From Paludibaculum fermentans (lineage in GTDB: Bacteria; Acidobacteriota; Terriglobia; Bryobacterales; Bryobacteraceae), in contig NZ_CP063849.1 in the NCBI RefSeq assembly GCF_015277775.1, positions 5,409,501 through 5,473,500 of the forward strand: 64,000 nt of DNA. The letters run 5' to 3'. The notes beneath the pieces were generated by a model. The model saw nothing but the letters and a program-made list of their open reading frames with translations, made no database searches and had not been told where the DNA came from. A program made the position numbers and the translations under genes. Below, one piece after another: positions 52,589 to 61,286 of the stretch. Within the stretch, counting starts at the first letter, position 1, and every line of letters starts with the position of its first letter.

Positions 52589-54151
52589 TCAGGGTTTAGC
52601 TTGCTTGATAGCTGCGGCCACGGTAGACATTTCCTGCCGAGCCGCTTTAGTGGCACCCTCGCTGGCCCCTTGAACTGCGAGAGCGGCCTGATAGTACTTG
52701 AGCGCGGCCTCGACCTCCGGCTCTTCAGCGGCAAGGACCAGGCGGGCCAAATAAACATAAGCCCATGCGCGCTCAAACGGTTCGGGATCCAGCTCGAGTG
52801 TGCGCTCGAGCATTTGTACTGCGAGTTCCGGGTGCTTCTCGAGCGCGGCGATCCGCCCCAGCCCAAAGAAGGCCTTCGCCTGCAACGGTTTGTCAGCGGA
52901 CTGCTCGATCACCTTCCGGTAGGCGTTGCGGGCGGCGGAAAAGTTATGGGCGGCGTACAGTTGGCCGGCTGTGGCCAAGTCGGCGGCGGCACCGGTGAGC
53001 GGCGGCTCGGCGGCCTTGGGCGCGCTTTTGGCTACACGCGTGACGCGTTGCGAGACAAACTCGATCTGGGCGATGCGCTTGTCTTCCTTGGCGACATCCA
53101 AATGGTCGATCATCTCGGGCAGGTACATGCGGAAAGCGAGGTCCTGCTTCTCGTAGGCGGGCAACGCCTCGTAGAAGTACGCCGTGAGGATGAACCCCTC
53201 TTTCATGGACTGCTCAACGTAAGCGCTGCCACTGGGCCCGTCCAACCGAGCCTCGATCGCGCGCACCATGCACATGCTAGCCAGTCTAACGAAATCATTC
53301 TTGTAATCCTCGGCAAGAATGGGAGAGGCCTGGGCGAGGTCGCCGAGTCCCTTCTTCTTGTCGAAGAACTTGGAATTGCGAATGGCGAGCGGGTCGACCA
53401 GGTAGTCGAGGTAGGCGTGCCGGATATCGCGGATCCTGAGGTCGACGGACGGCGTGACGACCACGAAGTAGTAGTCGCCGTAAACCCTTGTATGGACTTG
53501 GTTTGGAGCGGCCAGCAGGTCGACGAAGACCTGGAAGCGATGGCCCCTGGTCCCGCTGGTGGGATTGCGCAGGAAGGCGTTGGATTCGAGCACGGCCTGG
53601 GTGACCGGCTCGTGGTAGCGCTCGATCGCCTGCTCAAAGAGCGGCTGGGCCTGTTTCCAGGCCGACTCCAGGTCCGCCTGCCGGTAGAAATCGGTCATGA
53701 TTTCTGTAAACCCTTCCAGGGCAGCCACATCCGGGGGCTGCTGGTTGTCGGGCAGGATGGGTTTGAAATCGGGCGGCCCGTAGGTGGCCAGGGCAAAGCT
53801 GATGTACTGGCTGAGATCGGCGTTTGGATCGGCCTGATGATGGTCAGTGAAGAACTGCTTCAACCTGCGGAGAGCGGGCGGATTCCGGGCCTCGACCCAC
53901 TTACGGACCGCGGCCCGAAGGGGGCTGTTGGTGGGGGAATCGAGGTTGGCGTCGTAACCGGCGGCATTGATGGCGGTGAGGACAGCGAATAGCGACGGGC
54001 TGGCATCCAACTGCCCCTGGCCTTCCACGGGCCGGGGTGGCGGCGGGCCGGCAGGAGGAGCGGCGGGCGAAGCGGCTTTCTGAGCAAAGCACAGGCACGG
54101 CGACAAGGAAGCCACCAACAATAGCGCCGTGAAAGAGGTAGCGCGGCTCAT
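52589..54151 (-). CDS. Secreted TPR-containing protein, unknown function
   Basis: 520 residues. Signal peptide MSRATSFTALLLVASLSPCLC, a Pro-rich spacer, a large domain of unknown type (LFAVLTAINAAGYDANLD to RMYLPEMIDHLD), and C-terminal TPRs (AHNFSAARNAYRKVIEQ, FFGLGRIAALEKHPELAVQML, AWAYVYLARLVLAA). I do not recognise the central domain. The LFAVLTAINAAGYDxxxxSP opening is something I have seen in Acidobacteriota proteins. It is the first gene of the operon leading to rnc. Confidence 0.8.
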   Translation of the reverse strand: MSRATSFTALLLVASLSPCLCFAQKAASPAAPPAGPPPPRPVEGQGQLDASPSLFAVLTAINAAGYDANLDSPTNSPLRAAVRKWVEARNPPALRRLKQFFTDHHQADPNADLSQYISFALATYGPPDFKPILPDNQQPPDVAALEGFTEIMTDFYRQADLESAWKQAQPLFEQAIERYHEPVTQAVLESNAFLRNPTSGTRGHRFQVFVDLLAAPNQVHTRVYGDYYFVVVTPSVDLRIRDIRHAYLDYLVDPLAIRNSKFFDKKKGLGDLAQASPILAEDYKNDFVRLASMCMVRAIEARLDGPSGSAYVEQSMKEGFILTAYFYEALPAYEKQDLAFRMYLPEMIDHLDVAKEDKRIAQIEFVSQRVTRVAKSAPKAAEPPLTGAAADLATAGQLYAAHNFSAARNAYRKVIEQSADKPLQAKAFFGLGRIAALEKHPELAVQMLERTLELDPEPFERAWAYVYLARLVLAAEEPEVEAALKYYQAALAVQGASEGATKAARQEMSTVAAAIKQAKP

Positions 54152-54292
54152 CCAACCGAAGCCTTTAGTGTAACGGATTCCCGGTGCGGGAACAGGCGAA
54201 ACGTGCGCGGATTGAAGGGAGCGCGAGGCTCGGATTCGTAAAGAAACGTTTAGGAGAGTCCGGACAAGACCGGCGGGGGGCCGGGCCGCATC

Positions 54293-54574
54293 CTACTCGG
54301 GGAACAGACGGAGTTGCCTCTTCTTAAAGAAGAGGCGGGCCACGGCTTTCCCGCGCGACGGCACATGGGAGAGAAGCTTGCCCCGATAGCGGCGGGCCAT
54401 TTCGCGGGCGAGCTCGAATTCGGGGTCATTTGCACTCAACGGGGGGCCGCCTGTTTCGCGGATCCACGAGTCCGTCACGCGAGTGAGTTCCGACTCCAGC
54501 AGGACATCGGCGCAACGCCAGAAGCCTCTGCGGAGAAACACTTTCTGGCCGCGAATTCTCAGTAGAGCGCCCAT
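54293..54574 (-). CDS. Small basic protein, hypothetical
   Basis: 93 residues from ATG 54574; an in-frame ATG at 54691 would give 132. The protein is Arg-rich with SELTRVTDSWIRETG, FELAREMARRYRGKLL and an end RQLRLFPE. No domain is recognised. The coding case rests on the ordered, helix-like C-terminal half. Low-to-moderate certainty. Confidence 0.45.
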   Translation of the reverse strand: MGALLRIRGQKVFLRRGFWRCADVLLESELTRVTDSWIRETGGPPLSANDPEFELAREMARRYRGKLLSHVPSRGKAVARLFFKKRQLRLFPE

Positions 54575-54773
54575 GATTCGAAGTACTCGGGCAAGTTCGA
54601 TTATGCCACCACACCGGCCCCAGGCAAACCATCTTGCAGCAATCATTGATTTTGCGCGCCGGGGCAGGCGCCATTCTCCGTAGTACCTCAAATAGGTGAA
54701 CCCGGAAAAAACCTTACAGAGACCTCAAGTGGGTCGGGTGTTCCGCCGATGATTTTAGCTAGGAGCAATCACC

Positions 54774-55112
54774 ATGGCGGATGTAAGCGAGAACAACCTG
54801 GGCCGTCTGACCGCGCAGGATTACCACAGGATGGGCGTCCGGGCTCTGGAAGCGCAGCGGTTGGAAGATGCGGTGATTGCGTTGCGGCATGCGGTGGAAC
54901 TGAATCCGCACATGGGCCGCACGTGGAACGATCTTGGCGTCGTGATGGAAGCCCTGGGCAATCCGCGTGAGGCGATTCGCTGCTACCGCCAGGCGCTGGC
55001 CGTGCAACCGGAGAACCAGGACGCGCAGGGCAATCTCAGCATGCTGATGCTGCAGATGAACATGGCCCACACACTGCGCCGTCACGCGATGTCGGCCGGG
55101 GCGTCTTACTAA
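54774..55112 (+). CDS. Small TPR protein
   Basis: 112 residues with about two and a half TPR units: YHRMGVRALEAQRLEDAVIALRHAVELNP and TWNDLGVVMEALGNPREAIRCYRQALAVQP, each cited by its consensus positions. Such proteins mediate protein contacts. The ATG at 54774 follows tagga(g) at the right distance. No signal peptide, so it is cytoplasmic. Monocistronic. Confidence 0.85.
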   Translation: MADVSENNLGRLTAQDYHRMGVRALEAQRLEDAVIALRHAVELNPHMGRTWNDLGVVMEALGNPREAIRCYRQALAVQPENQDAQGNLSMLMLQMNMAHTLRRHAMSAGASY

Positions 55113-55154
55113 CCAGCCCTCGCGCCAGAGTACCAGCCCACAGCAGACCCCGCT

Positions 55155-55180
55155 TGCGTCTTTCCCGCCTCGGAGACGCA
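55155..55180. terminator. Possible bidirectional terminator
   Basis: Stem TGCGTCT / AGACGCA (7 bp) with a 12-base loop, in the 113 bases between the convergent stops at 55112 and 55226. No U-tract. Confidence 0.4.
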
Positions 55181-55225
55181 GGGCCCGACAATCCAGCCAG
55201 CCGGTTTCTCAGCCAGCGGCAAGGA

Positions 55226-56536
55226 CTAGGATTGGCCCAGCCTGCGTTCCAGATCCAGACAGCGAACCCGCCAACTCTCCTGGCCCGCAATCTCCCTCCG
55301 CCGCGAGCCCAGAGTGGGGTCGTTCTCGGCCAGGGCCGCGTCCAACTGCCGGAGAAACTGCGCCGGGTCGTCGGCGAGATAGACGAGGTCTGAGTATCTT
55401 TCGACTTCCGGCAAGGTCGCGCTGACGACAGGCAAGCCGTATGCGAAGTACTCGTAGAGCTTGATCGGATTCGTGGAGAGAGTCAGGGCATTGCGCACGA
55501 ACGGGATGATGCCGACGTCAAACGAAGCCAGGTGCCGCGGAAGGTCCGCATAGGGAACCTCGCCGTGCAGGTGGACGTTGGGCAGATGCCGCAGGGATTC
55601 GATGCGGTGGTTCTCGATGCGGCCGATCAGGACGAAGCGCCAGGCGGGCCGGGCCGCGGCCGCGAAGCGGATGAACTCGATGTCAAACCAGGTGCTGAGC
55701 GAGCCGACATAGCCAATGGTCGGCGCGTGCCCGGTCTTTGGGGCCGGTTGGTGACCAGGGGCAAAATCAGTGGAACTGACGGCGTTCCTGAGCAGGATCG
55801 AACGGCTCTCGATTCCGGGATGCAGTTTCCGGCAATGGTCGAAGAGCGCCTGCGCCGAGAAGATTACCAGGTCGGCGGAGTCGAGCAGACCGGATTCCGC
55901 GTGGAGGAGATCCGGCGCGATATTGCCGAACCCCGTCATCAGGTCGTGGCAATCGTAGATGACCTGGCTCCCCCACTGGTGTTTGAGAGCGTGGGCAACA
56001 TCCGCCCACAAGGGGAAGCTGGTAATGACGAGGGGCGGGCCTGGGGCGTGGTTGAACGGCAATCGGACAATCGCATCGGTCAAAGTCCGGCTCTCCATAC
56101 GGCTGAGGCAGCGGTGATGAAACACAGGCTCCCTGGGCAGGTGTACGTGGAGTTCCCGGATGCGAGGGCCGATGGTGGAGACGATTCGCTTCGAGCCGAA
56201 GGGGTACACGGAGGGAAACTCGCGCCCCAGGTGCGGATTCACATAGAAGCAGCGGTAGCCCATCGACGCGAAGGTGAGAGCGAGGTGCTGGGTGCGCTGG
56301 ATGCGGGTGTGCCAGTCGGCGAGAGGCAGAAACAGAATGTCCGGCTTGTTGGAGGGCGGGTCCGCCAGCCCTGCGGCGTCAGGACGGGTACGCCCAGAAT
56401 CGAGCGAGGTGGCGGGGTAGTTCCAGCAATCCCTGAAATAAGTGGGGCAATTTTGCGCCCGAAGCCGGAAGAACAACCATTTCAAGTAATACGGGCGGAC
56501 ATACTCCTTGGCGCTTTGGAGCCAGTGGTTGGGCAT
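55226..56536 (-). CDS. Family 4-type glycosyltransferase
   Basis: 436 residues with a GT-B build. Seen: N-terminal IQRTQHLALTFASMGYRCFYVNP, ADLVIFSAQALFDHC as the acceptor-side segment, GYVGSLSTWFDIEFIRFAA opening the nucleotide-sugar domain, and the late FVRNALTLSTNPIKLYEYFAYGLPVV with the sugar-nucleotide glutamates. It probably adds a sugar to a cell-surface glycan in the cytoplasm. Start ATG 56536 is my choice; a GTG at 56578 is in frame. No other glycan genes adjoin. Divergent from the astacin gene. Confidence 0.88.
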   Translation of the reverse strand: MPNHWLQSAKEYVRPYYLKWLFFRLRAQNCPTYFRDCWNYPATSLDSGRTRPDAAGLADPPSNKPDILFLPLADWHTRIQRTQHLALTFASMGYRCFYVNPHLGREFPSVYPFGSKRIVSTIGPRIRELHVHLPREPVFHHRCLSRMESRTLTDAIVRLPFNHAPGPPLVITSFPLWADVAHALKHQWGSQVIYDCHDLMTGFGNIAPDLLHAESGLLDSADLVIFSAQALFDHCRKLHPGIESRSILLRNAVSSTDFAPGHQPAPKTGHAPTIGYVGSLSTWFDIEFIRFAAAARPAWRFVLIGRIENHRIESLRHLPNVHLHGEVPYADLPRHLASFDVGIIPFVRNALTLSTNPIKLYEYFAYGLPVVSATLPEVERYSDLVYLADDPAQFLRQLDAALAENDPTLGSRRREIAGQESWRVRCLDLERRLGQS

Positions 56537-56878
56537 CGTCCAATCGAGGGAGGAAGGCCTTACGAAATCACCACCCACCCGATCTTATGGCAGGATAGCA
56601 CCCCCCTTTGCACGATTGCAGCAAACGCGGGCGATCTCCGACTGTGGGGGCCCTGACGATTCCGGTTCCGGAGGCATGAATCCCGTGTCGTAGTCAGGCG
56701 ACCGCATGAAGCTGAATTCACGGGCTGCGCCGCCGGCAGGACAACCCAACTTACCGCCCTCGGGCCTTGAACCTGGAGCGTACAATCGAATTCGTTGGCT
56801 GGGGGCCGGCTGGCCAATGTTCGGGGGCAATCTCTCGCGCCAGCCCGGGCAAGCCTTTAGTTTTTGGAGGAGTCGTCA
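56537..56878. other. Divergent gene-free space upstream of the astacin gene
   Basis: No gene, tRNA or recognised riboswitch. It holds the promoters of the divergent glycosyltransferase and metalloprotease genes, and a strong ggaggag ribosome site 8-9 bases before the ATG at 56879. Confidence 0.6.
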
Positions 56879-59800
56879 ATGAGTTTGTTCACTCGTAGAT
56901 ACGGAATCGCCTGGCTTCTGGGATCCATCTGGATGGCAGCCAGCGCTCAGCAGGTGCCATCGATCCAGGTTTCCGGGCTGCCCGCACAGGGACTGGTGGA
57001 AACGACCGGCAACAGCATCACGCTCGAAGGCTCCATTACGGCACCCGCCGGCCTGGCGAGCGTCACATGGACGGATCAAGCAGGCAGGCGTGGGGCGGGC
57101 CAGTTTGAGGCGGTCGCCGGCAGTACTTCCGAGTACAGATTCACACTGGGGCCGGTGGGCCTGCGGCGAGGCCTGAATGGTATCCACGTCGCCGCAATTG
57201 ACCCGGAAGGGGCGGCCTCCTCCGTTCACGTTCAGGTGCTTTCCCAAGCACCGGCGGAGGCGGAAGGGGAGCGGCGGGTGGGCCGCTGGCAGAACCAGCC
57301 GGTCACCTATGAACTGGTGAATGGGATGGCCGTCGTGGAGGGCGATATTCTGCTTGGACCGGCAGACCAAATGGATAGGGAGCCGCCGCAGGGCAAGTCG
57401 ACCGAGGGCAAGCGGGAAGGGCTGTCGATTCTGTACTCGAACAGCTACTGGCCGGTCGACGCCGTGACGCACGTGGCGAAGGTTCCGTATGTGGTGCTGA
57501 GCGGCACAACCAACATGACCACGGCGATCAGCCAGTTCAATACGCTCTTCTCGGGGCTGATTCAATTCGTACCGCGCGTGGCCGAGGCGGATTACGTCGC
57601 CATCGACTTGAACTCAGCCGACCACAGCCGGTCGTGCTTCGCGACCTTGGGGCGGGCCGGCGGCCAACAGGGCCTGCAGGGTTCCATCGACTGCGATGTC
57701 CCGACGCTGCTGCATGAGATGGGCCACTCGATCGGGCTGTATCACGAGCACCAACGTGCGGACTACCCAACGTTTGTCACCTTCAACCAGGCCAATCTGG
57801 ACATTCCACTGATGTTTGGCAACTTCGGCGTTCAGACCCTGAATGCGAAGAACGTGGGGCTGTATGACTACGCCTCGATCATGCATTACGGAGCGGCCGG
57901 ATTCTCGAAGAACAATCAGATGGTGCTCGAAACCATTCCGCCGGGCATGCCGATTGGCGAGGCGGCGACCTTCTCCCCTGGGGACATCGATACGGTGAAG
58001 CGGCTGTACGGCGCCGCGCCGGCGAGTGTCACCATCACCACGAACCCGGCGAATCTGCCCATCGTGGTGGACGGGGTGGCGTTGACGGCTCCGCAGACCT
58101 TCGCCTGGGCGCTTGCCTCGGTCCACACAATTGCCGTCCCGACCGGATCCCAGAAGACGACGCCGGCCGACGGCTCGCGGTACTTCTTCGGCAACTGGAA
58201 TGACGGCGGCGCGCAGTCGCACCAGATCACGGTCACTTCCGGCACAGGCGCACCCGGGTCTCCGGCCACCAGCCCGGCCGTCACCGTCTACCAGGCGAGT
58301 TTCCAACGCTACAACCAGATCAATCCGGGCATTAGCGGGGTCACTGGAGCAGGGGGCGGGACACTGGCCCTCAATCCGCTGCCGCAGTCGATCAGCGGCG
58401 GCTCGTACTACCTGCTGCGCCAGAAGGTTAGCGGGCAGGCGGTACCGAATGCGAGTTCGGTGTTTGTAGGGTGGTTCGGCAACGATTTCCTGCCGCGCGG
58501 AGCGAATCCCCGCGAGTGGATCATCCAGGCCTCGCCGTGGAACATCCAGGCGGACCTGGAGCCGACGACGCCGGTCTATACGGTCTCATCCACTTTCACC
58601 AATCCGGTTCCGCCTACCAGTCCGCTGAACCCGGCGGTGACGGCGATCATTGACGGGGTGACGCACGTCATTCCCGAGATCTTCCGGGCGAGTGACGGGT
58701 GGACGAGCGGCTCGGCGCACACCCTGAATGTCACGAACCTGCAGACACCGGTGACCACCAACGTGGCGTACAAGTTCAACAACTGGAGTCTGGGTGGGAC
58801 GAGCAGCGCCACAGCCGCGCAGAACATCAACGTACCGGCCGGCAGTACCAGCTATGTGGCTTCGTTCACACCTTCGTACCGTGGCTATTCGCTGATGAAT
58901 CCGTTCTGCGCCGCCAGCGCTCCGAATCCACCGCTGGCGGACCAGAAGTATCTGGATGGCACGGTGGTCAACTTCCAGGTGAATCCGATCGCGCAGTGGT
59001 TCTTCGCGGGCTTCTCGGGCACCTTGAACACGTCCGCCAATCCGCAGTCGTTGACGGTGCACGACGAGTTCGCCGTGACCGCGAACCTGAATACGGTCGC
59101 AGCTCCGCTGACGGTCACTGGCTTTTCACCTGCCTCGCTCACGCAAGGCGCGGCCAGCACCGTGGTGACGATTATCGGAACGGGCTTCACGGCTACCAGC
59201 AAAGTGTTCGTGAATGGCTCGTACTCGTCGCTGCGCACGGTGGTGTTCGTGGATGCACAGCATATCCAGGTGCAGCTTGGCCCAACGGACCTGACGACGC
59301 CGGGCGGATTCCCGATTGCCGTCCAGAACGCCGCCAACGGCTGCAGCATTTTCGTGGAAGGTTCATTTACAGTGGATCCGGCGACGCCGCGCTGGCAGAT
59401 TACCAAAACGCACACCGGCAACTTCACGCAGGGGAGCACAGGCCAGTATTCGATCACGGTGACGAATAACGGCGGTGCGGCCACTTCCGGCCTGGTGACG
59501 GTGACGGAGACCGTGCCGGCCGGCATGACGCTGACGGGCATGAGCGGAACGGGATGGTCGTGCTCCACCAACACCTGCACCACCAGTACGGCGCTGGCGG
59601 CCAGCGCGTCGTACCCGGTGATTCTGGCCAATGTCTCGATCAGCACCAGCGCGGCGACCGCCCTGACGAATCAAGTTTCGGTGACAGGCGGGGGCGCGGG
59701 CAGCGGACTGGCCTCGGATCCGACGACCATTGTCCAGGTTCCGGCCACGATCTCGGCCGTGGGCGGCGGCGGGCAGAGCACCGCGGTGCTGACAGCCTTT

Positions 59801-61183
59801 GGACAACCGCTGCAGGCCGCGGTGCTGGACGCAGGCGGGTCGGGCATACCGGGCAAGCTCGTGACGTTCTCGGCGCCGGGTTCCGGCTCCACCGCAGTCT
59901 TCACCTCCGCGAATCCGGCCACCACCAACGCAGCGGGCATCGCCTCGGTCTCGGTGAGTGCAAACGGGCTCGCGGGCGGGCCATACCTCGTGGGGGCGAA
60001 TGTGTCGGGGGTGGCGGCGACGGCGCAGTTCTCGCTGACGAACGGCCTGGGGACGAACGTGATCTCGTTCCCGGCTATCCCGAGCCAGCCGTTCGGCACG
60101 CCGCCGATCGTGATTTCGGCGACGGCGACTTCCGGATTGCCCGTGAACTTCACTTCCAATACGCTGGCGGTCTGCACGCTGTCGGGTTCCACCGTCACGA
60201 TGCTGACGCCGGGGAACTGTTCGATCACCGCACGGCAACCGAGTAGCGTGAACTACAGCCCGGCCGCGCCGGTGACACAGATTTTCCAAGTGACCGAACC
60301 GAGCATGATCTCAGTCAGTCCGTCCTCTGGAACAGGCGACCTGCAGACGTTTACGGCGATCTATTCGGCGGTGAAGGGCTATACCGACCTGCAGTGGGTC
60401 CAACTGCTGCTGGCGGTGGCTCCGGACGGAGGAGGCCAGTCGTTCTGCTATGTCCACTACGACGTGCAGGGCAATGCGTTCTGGCTGTACGGAGCGAGCG
60501 GATTCTTTGTCGGGCCGATCGCGCCGGGGACGCAGTCGAACCTGCTGCAGAATTCGCTGTGCGCGCTGAACACCTCCGCTTCCACGGCCTCGGGCACCGG
60601 CAAGAACCTGACGGTCAATGCCAGCCTGGTGTTCAAGGCGGCTGGGGCCCGCAATGTGTATATGCGCGCCATGAATAAAGCGCAGGCCGACTCCGGGTGG
60701 GTCTTGAAAGGGGCCTGGACCACGGTGGCCGCGCCGTTGGGTACGATGACGGCGACGCCGAACACCGGCAAGGGGAGTCCGCAGACGTTCACGCTGACCT
60801 ATCCGGATCCGGCGGGCTTCGCCGGGGCGGCCTATGGATGGACACAGTTCCTGGTGGCGAAGGCGTCGGACGGCGGCGGCCAACCGTTCTGCTATGTGCA
60901 CTACGATCGCGCCGGCAACGGGTTGTGGATGTACTCAGGGGATGTCGGGTTCTTCCTGGGTCCAGTGACGCCGGGCGTGGCCTCGAATGCGCTGGACAGC
61001 TCGGCCTGCTCGATCAACCCCGCCGGTACGACGGTGAGCAACCAGGCGGGCAATCTTGTACTGAACGTGCCGATTACGTTCAAGGCGCCGATGTCGGGTG
61101 GAAACAAGGAGTTCCAGAGGACTCTCGATGTGCTGAACCGGGATTCCGGCTGGCAGCAGACGGGCAACTGGACGGCTCCGTAG
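56879..61183 (+). CDS. Secreted astacin-family (M12A) metalloprotease with adhesin-like tail
   Basis: 1434 residues. Signal peptide, a first Ig-like domain, then the protease. The zinc motif LLHEMGHSIGLYHEHQR (HExxHxxGxxHE, first His at residue 279) and Met-turn SIMHYG are typical of astacins. The catalytic domain ends near VKRLYG. Several beta-sandwich and Ig-like domains follow: IPT/TIG about 743-838, DUF11 about 839-954, a further Ig-like part, then two tandem modules of about 145 residues (1143-1289 and 1290-1434). The modules share DGGGQ[SP]FCYVHYD and FF[VL]GP[IV][AT]PG. The start uses the strong ribosome site; the TTG at 56864 is rejected. The same module pair ends the convergent RCC1 protein. 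Confidence 0.9.
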   Translation: MSLFTRRYGIAWLLGSIWMAASAQQVPSIQVSGLPAQGLVETTGNSITLEGSITAPAGLASVTWTDQAGRRGAGQFEAVAGSTSEYRFTLGPVGLRRGLNGIHVAAIDPEGAASSVHVQVLSQAPAEAEGERRVGRWQNQPVTYELVNGMAVVEGDILLGPADQMDREPPQGKSTEGKREGLSILYSNSYWPVDAVTHVAKVPYVVLSGTTNMTTAISQFNTLFSGLIQFVPRVAEADYVAIDLNSADHSRSCFATLGRAGGQQGLQGSIDCDVPTLLHEMGHSIGLYHEHQRADYPTFVTFNQANLDIPLMFGNFGVQTLNAKNVGLYDYASIMHYGAAGFSKNNQMVLETIPPGMPIGEAATFSPGDIDTVKRLYGAAPASVTITTNPANLPIVVDGVALTAPQTFAWALASVHTIAVPTGSQKTTPADGSRYFFGNWNDGGAQSHQITVTSGTGAPGSPATSPAVTVYQASFQRYNQINPGISGVTGAGGGTLALNPLPQSISGGSYYLLRQKVSGQAVPNASSVFVGWFGNDFLPRGANPREWIIQASPWNIQADLEPTTPVYTVSSTFTNPVPPTSPLNPAVTAIIDGVTHVIPEIFRASDGWTSGSAHTLNVTNLQTPVTTNVAYKFNNWSLGGTSSATAAQNINVPAGSTSYVASFTPSYRGYSLMNPFCAASAPNPPLADQKYLDGTVVNFQVNPIAQWFFAGFSGTLNTSANPQSLTVHDEFAVTANLNTVAAPLTVTGFSPASLTQGAASTVVTIIGTGFTATSKVFVNGSYSSLRTVVFVDAQHIQVQLGPTDLTTPGGFPIAVQNAANGCSIFVEGSFTVDPATPRWQITKTHTGNFTQGSTGQYSITVTNNGGAATSGLVTVTETVPAGMTLTGMSGTGWSCSTNTCTTSTALAASASYPVILANVSISTSAATALTNQVSVTGGGAGSGLASDPTTIVQVPATISAVGGGGQSTAVLTAFGQPLQAAVLDAGGSGIPGKLVTFSAPGSGSTAVFTSANPATTNAAGIASVSVSANGLAGGPYLVGANVSGVAATAQFSLTNGLGTNVISFPAIPSQPFGTPPIVISATATSGLPVNFTSNTLAVCTLSGSTVTMLTPGNCSITARQPSSVNYSPAAPVTQIFQVTEPSMISVSPSSGTGDLQTFTAIYSAVKGYTDLQWVQLLLAVAPDGGGQSFCYVHYDVQGNAFWLYGASGFFVGPIAPGTQSNLLQNSLCALNTSASTASGTGKNLTVNASLVFKAAGARNVYMRAMNKAQADSGWVLKGAWTTVAAPLGTMTATPNTGKGSPQTFTLTYPDPAGFAGAAYGWTQFLVAKASDGGGQPFCYVHYDRAGNGLWMYSGDVGFFLGPVTPGVASNALDSSACSINPAGTTVSNQAGNLVLNVPITFKAPMSGGNKEFQRTLDVLNRDSGWQQTGNWTAP
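60305..61180 (+). repeat. Right-reading arm of a large imperfect inverted repeat (tandem C-terminal modules)
   Basis: Codes the two C-terminal modules of the metalloprotease. The reverse strand of 61290-62162 codes the same two modules in the same order. Protein identity is high along the whole length and DNA similarity is visible, about 70% over the one stretch I compared by eye (end of module 2). Confidence 0.8.
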
Positions 61184-61215
61184 ACTGAGAAGTTGAGCCG
61201 GAGTTCAGTATAAGA

Positions 61216-61262
61216 AAAAGGCCGCCGGATTCCGGGGTATGCCCGGAGGCCGGCGGCCTTTT
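61216..61262. terminator. Bidirectional terminator between the convergent astacin and RCC1 genes
   Basis: Stem AAAAGGCCGCCGG / CCGGCGGCCTTTT (13 bp) with U-tracts reading out in both directions, between stops at 61183 and 61287. Its core AAGGCCGCC is the same as at 6515 and 9030. Confidence 0.88.
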
Positions 61263-61286
61263 CGGTCTATGGGTGGATGGACCCGT

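Noticed and set aside
56537-56878. Possible riboswitch upstream of the astacin gene
   Set aside because: I looked for the conserved core of cyclic-di-GMP and cobalamin riboswitches and did not find either.
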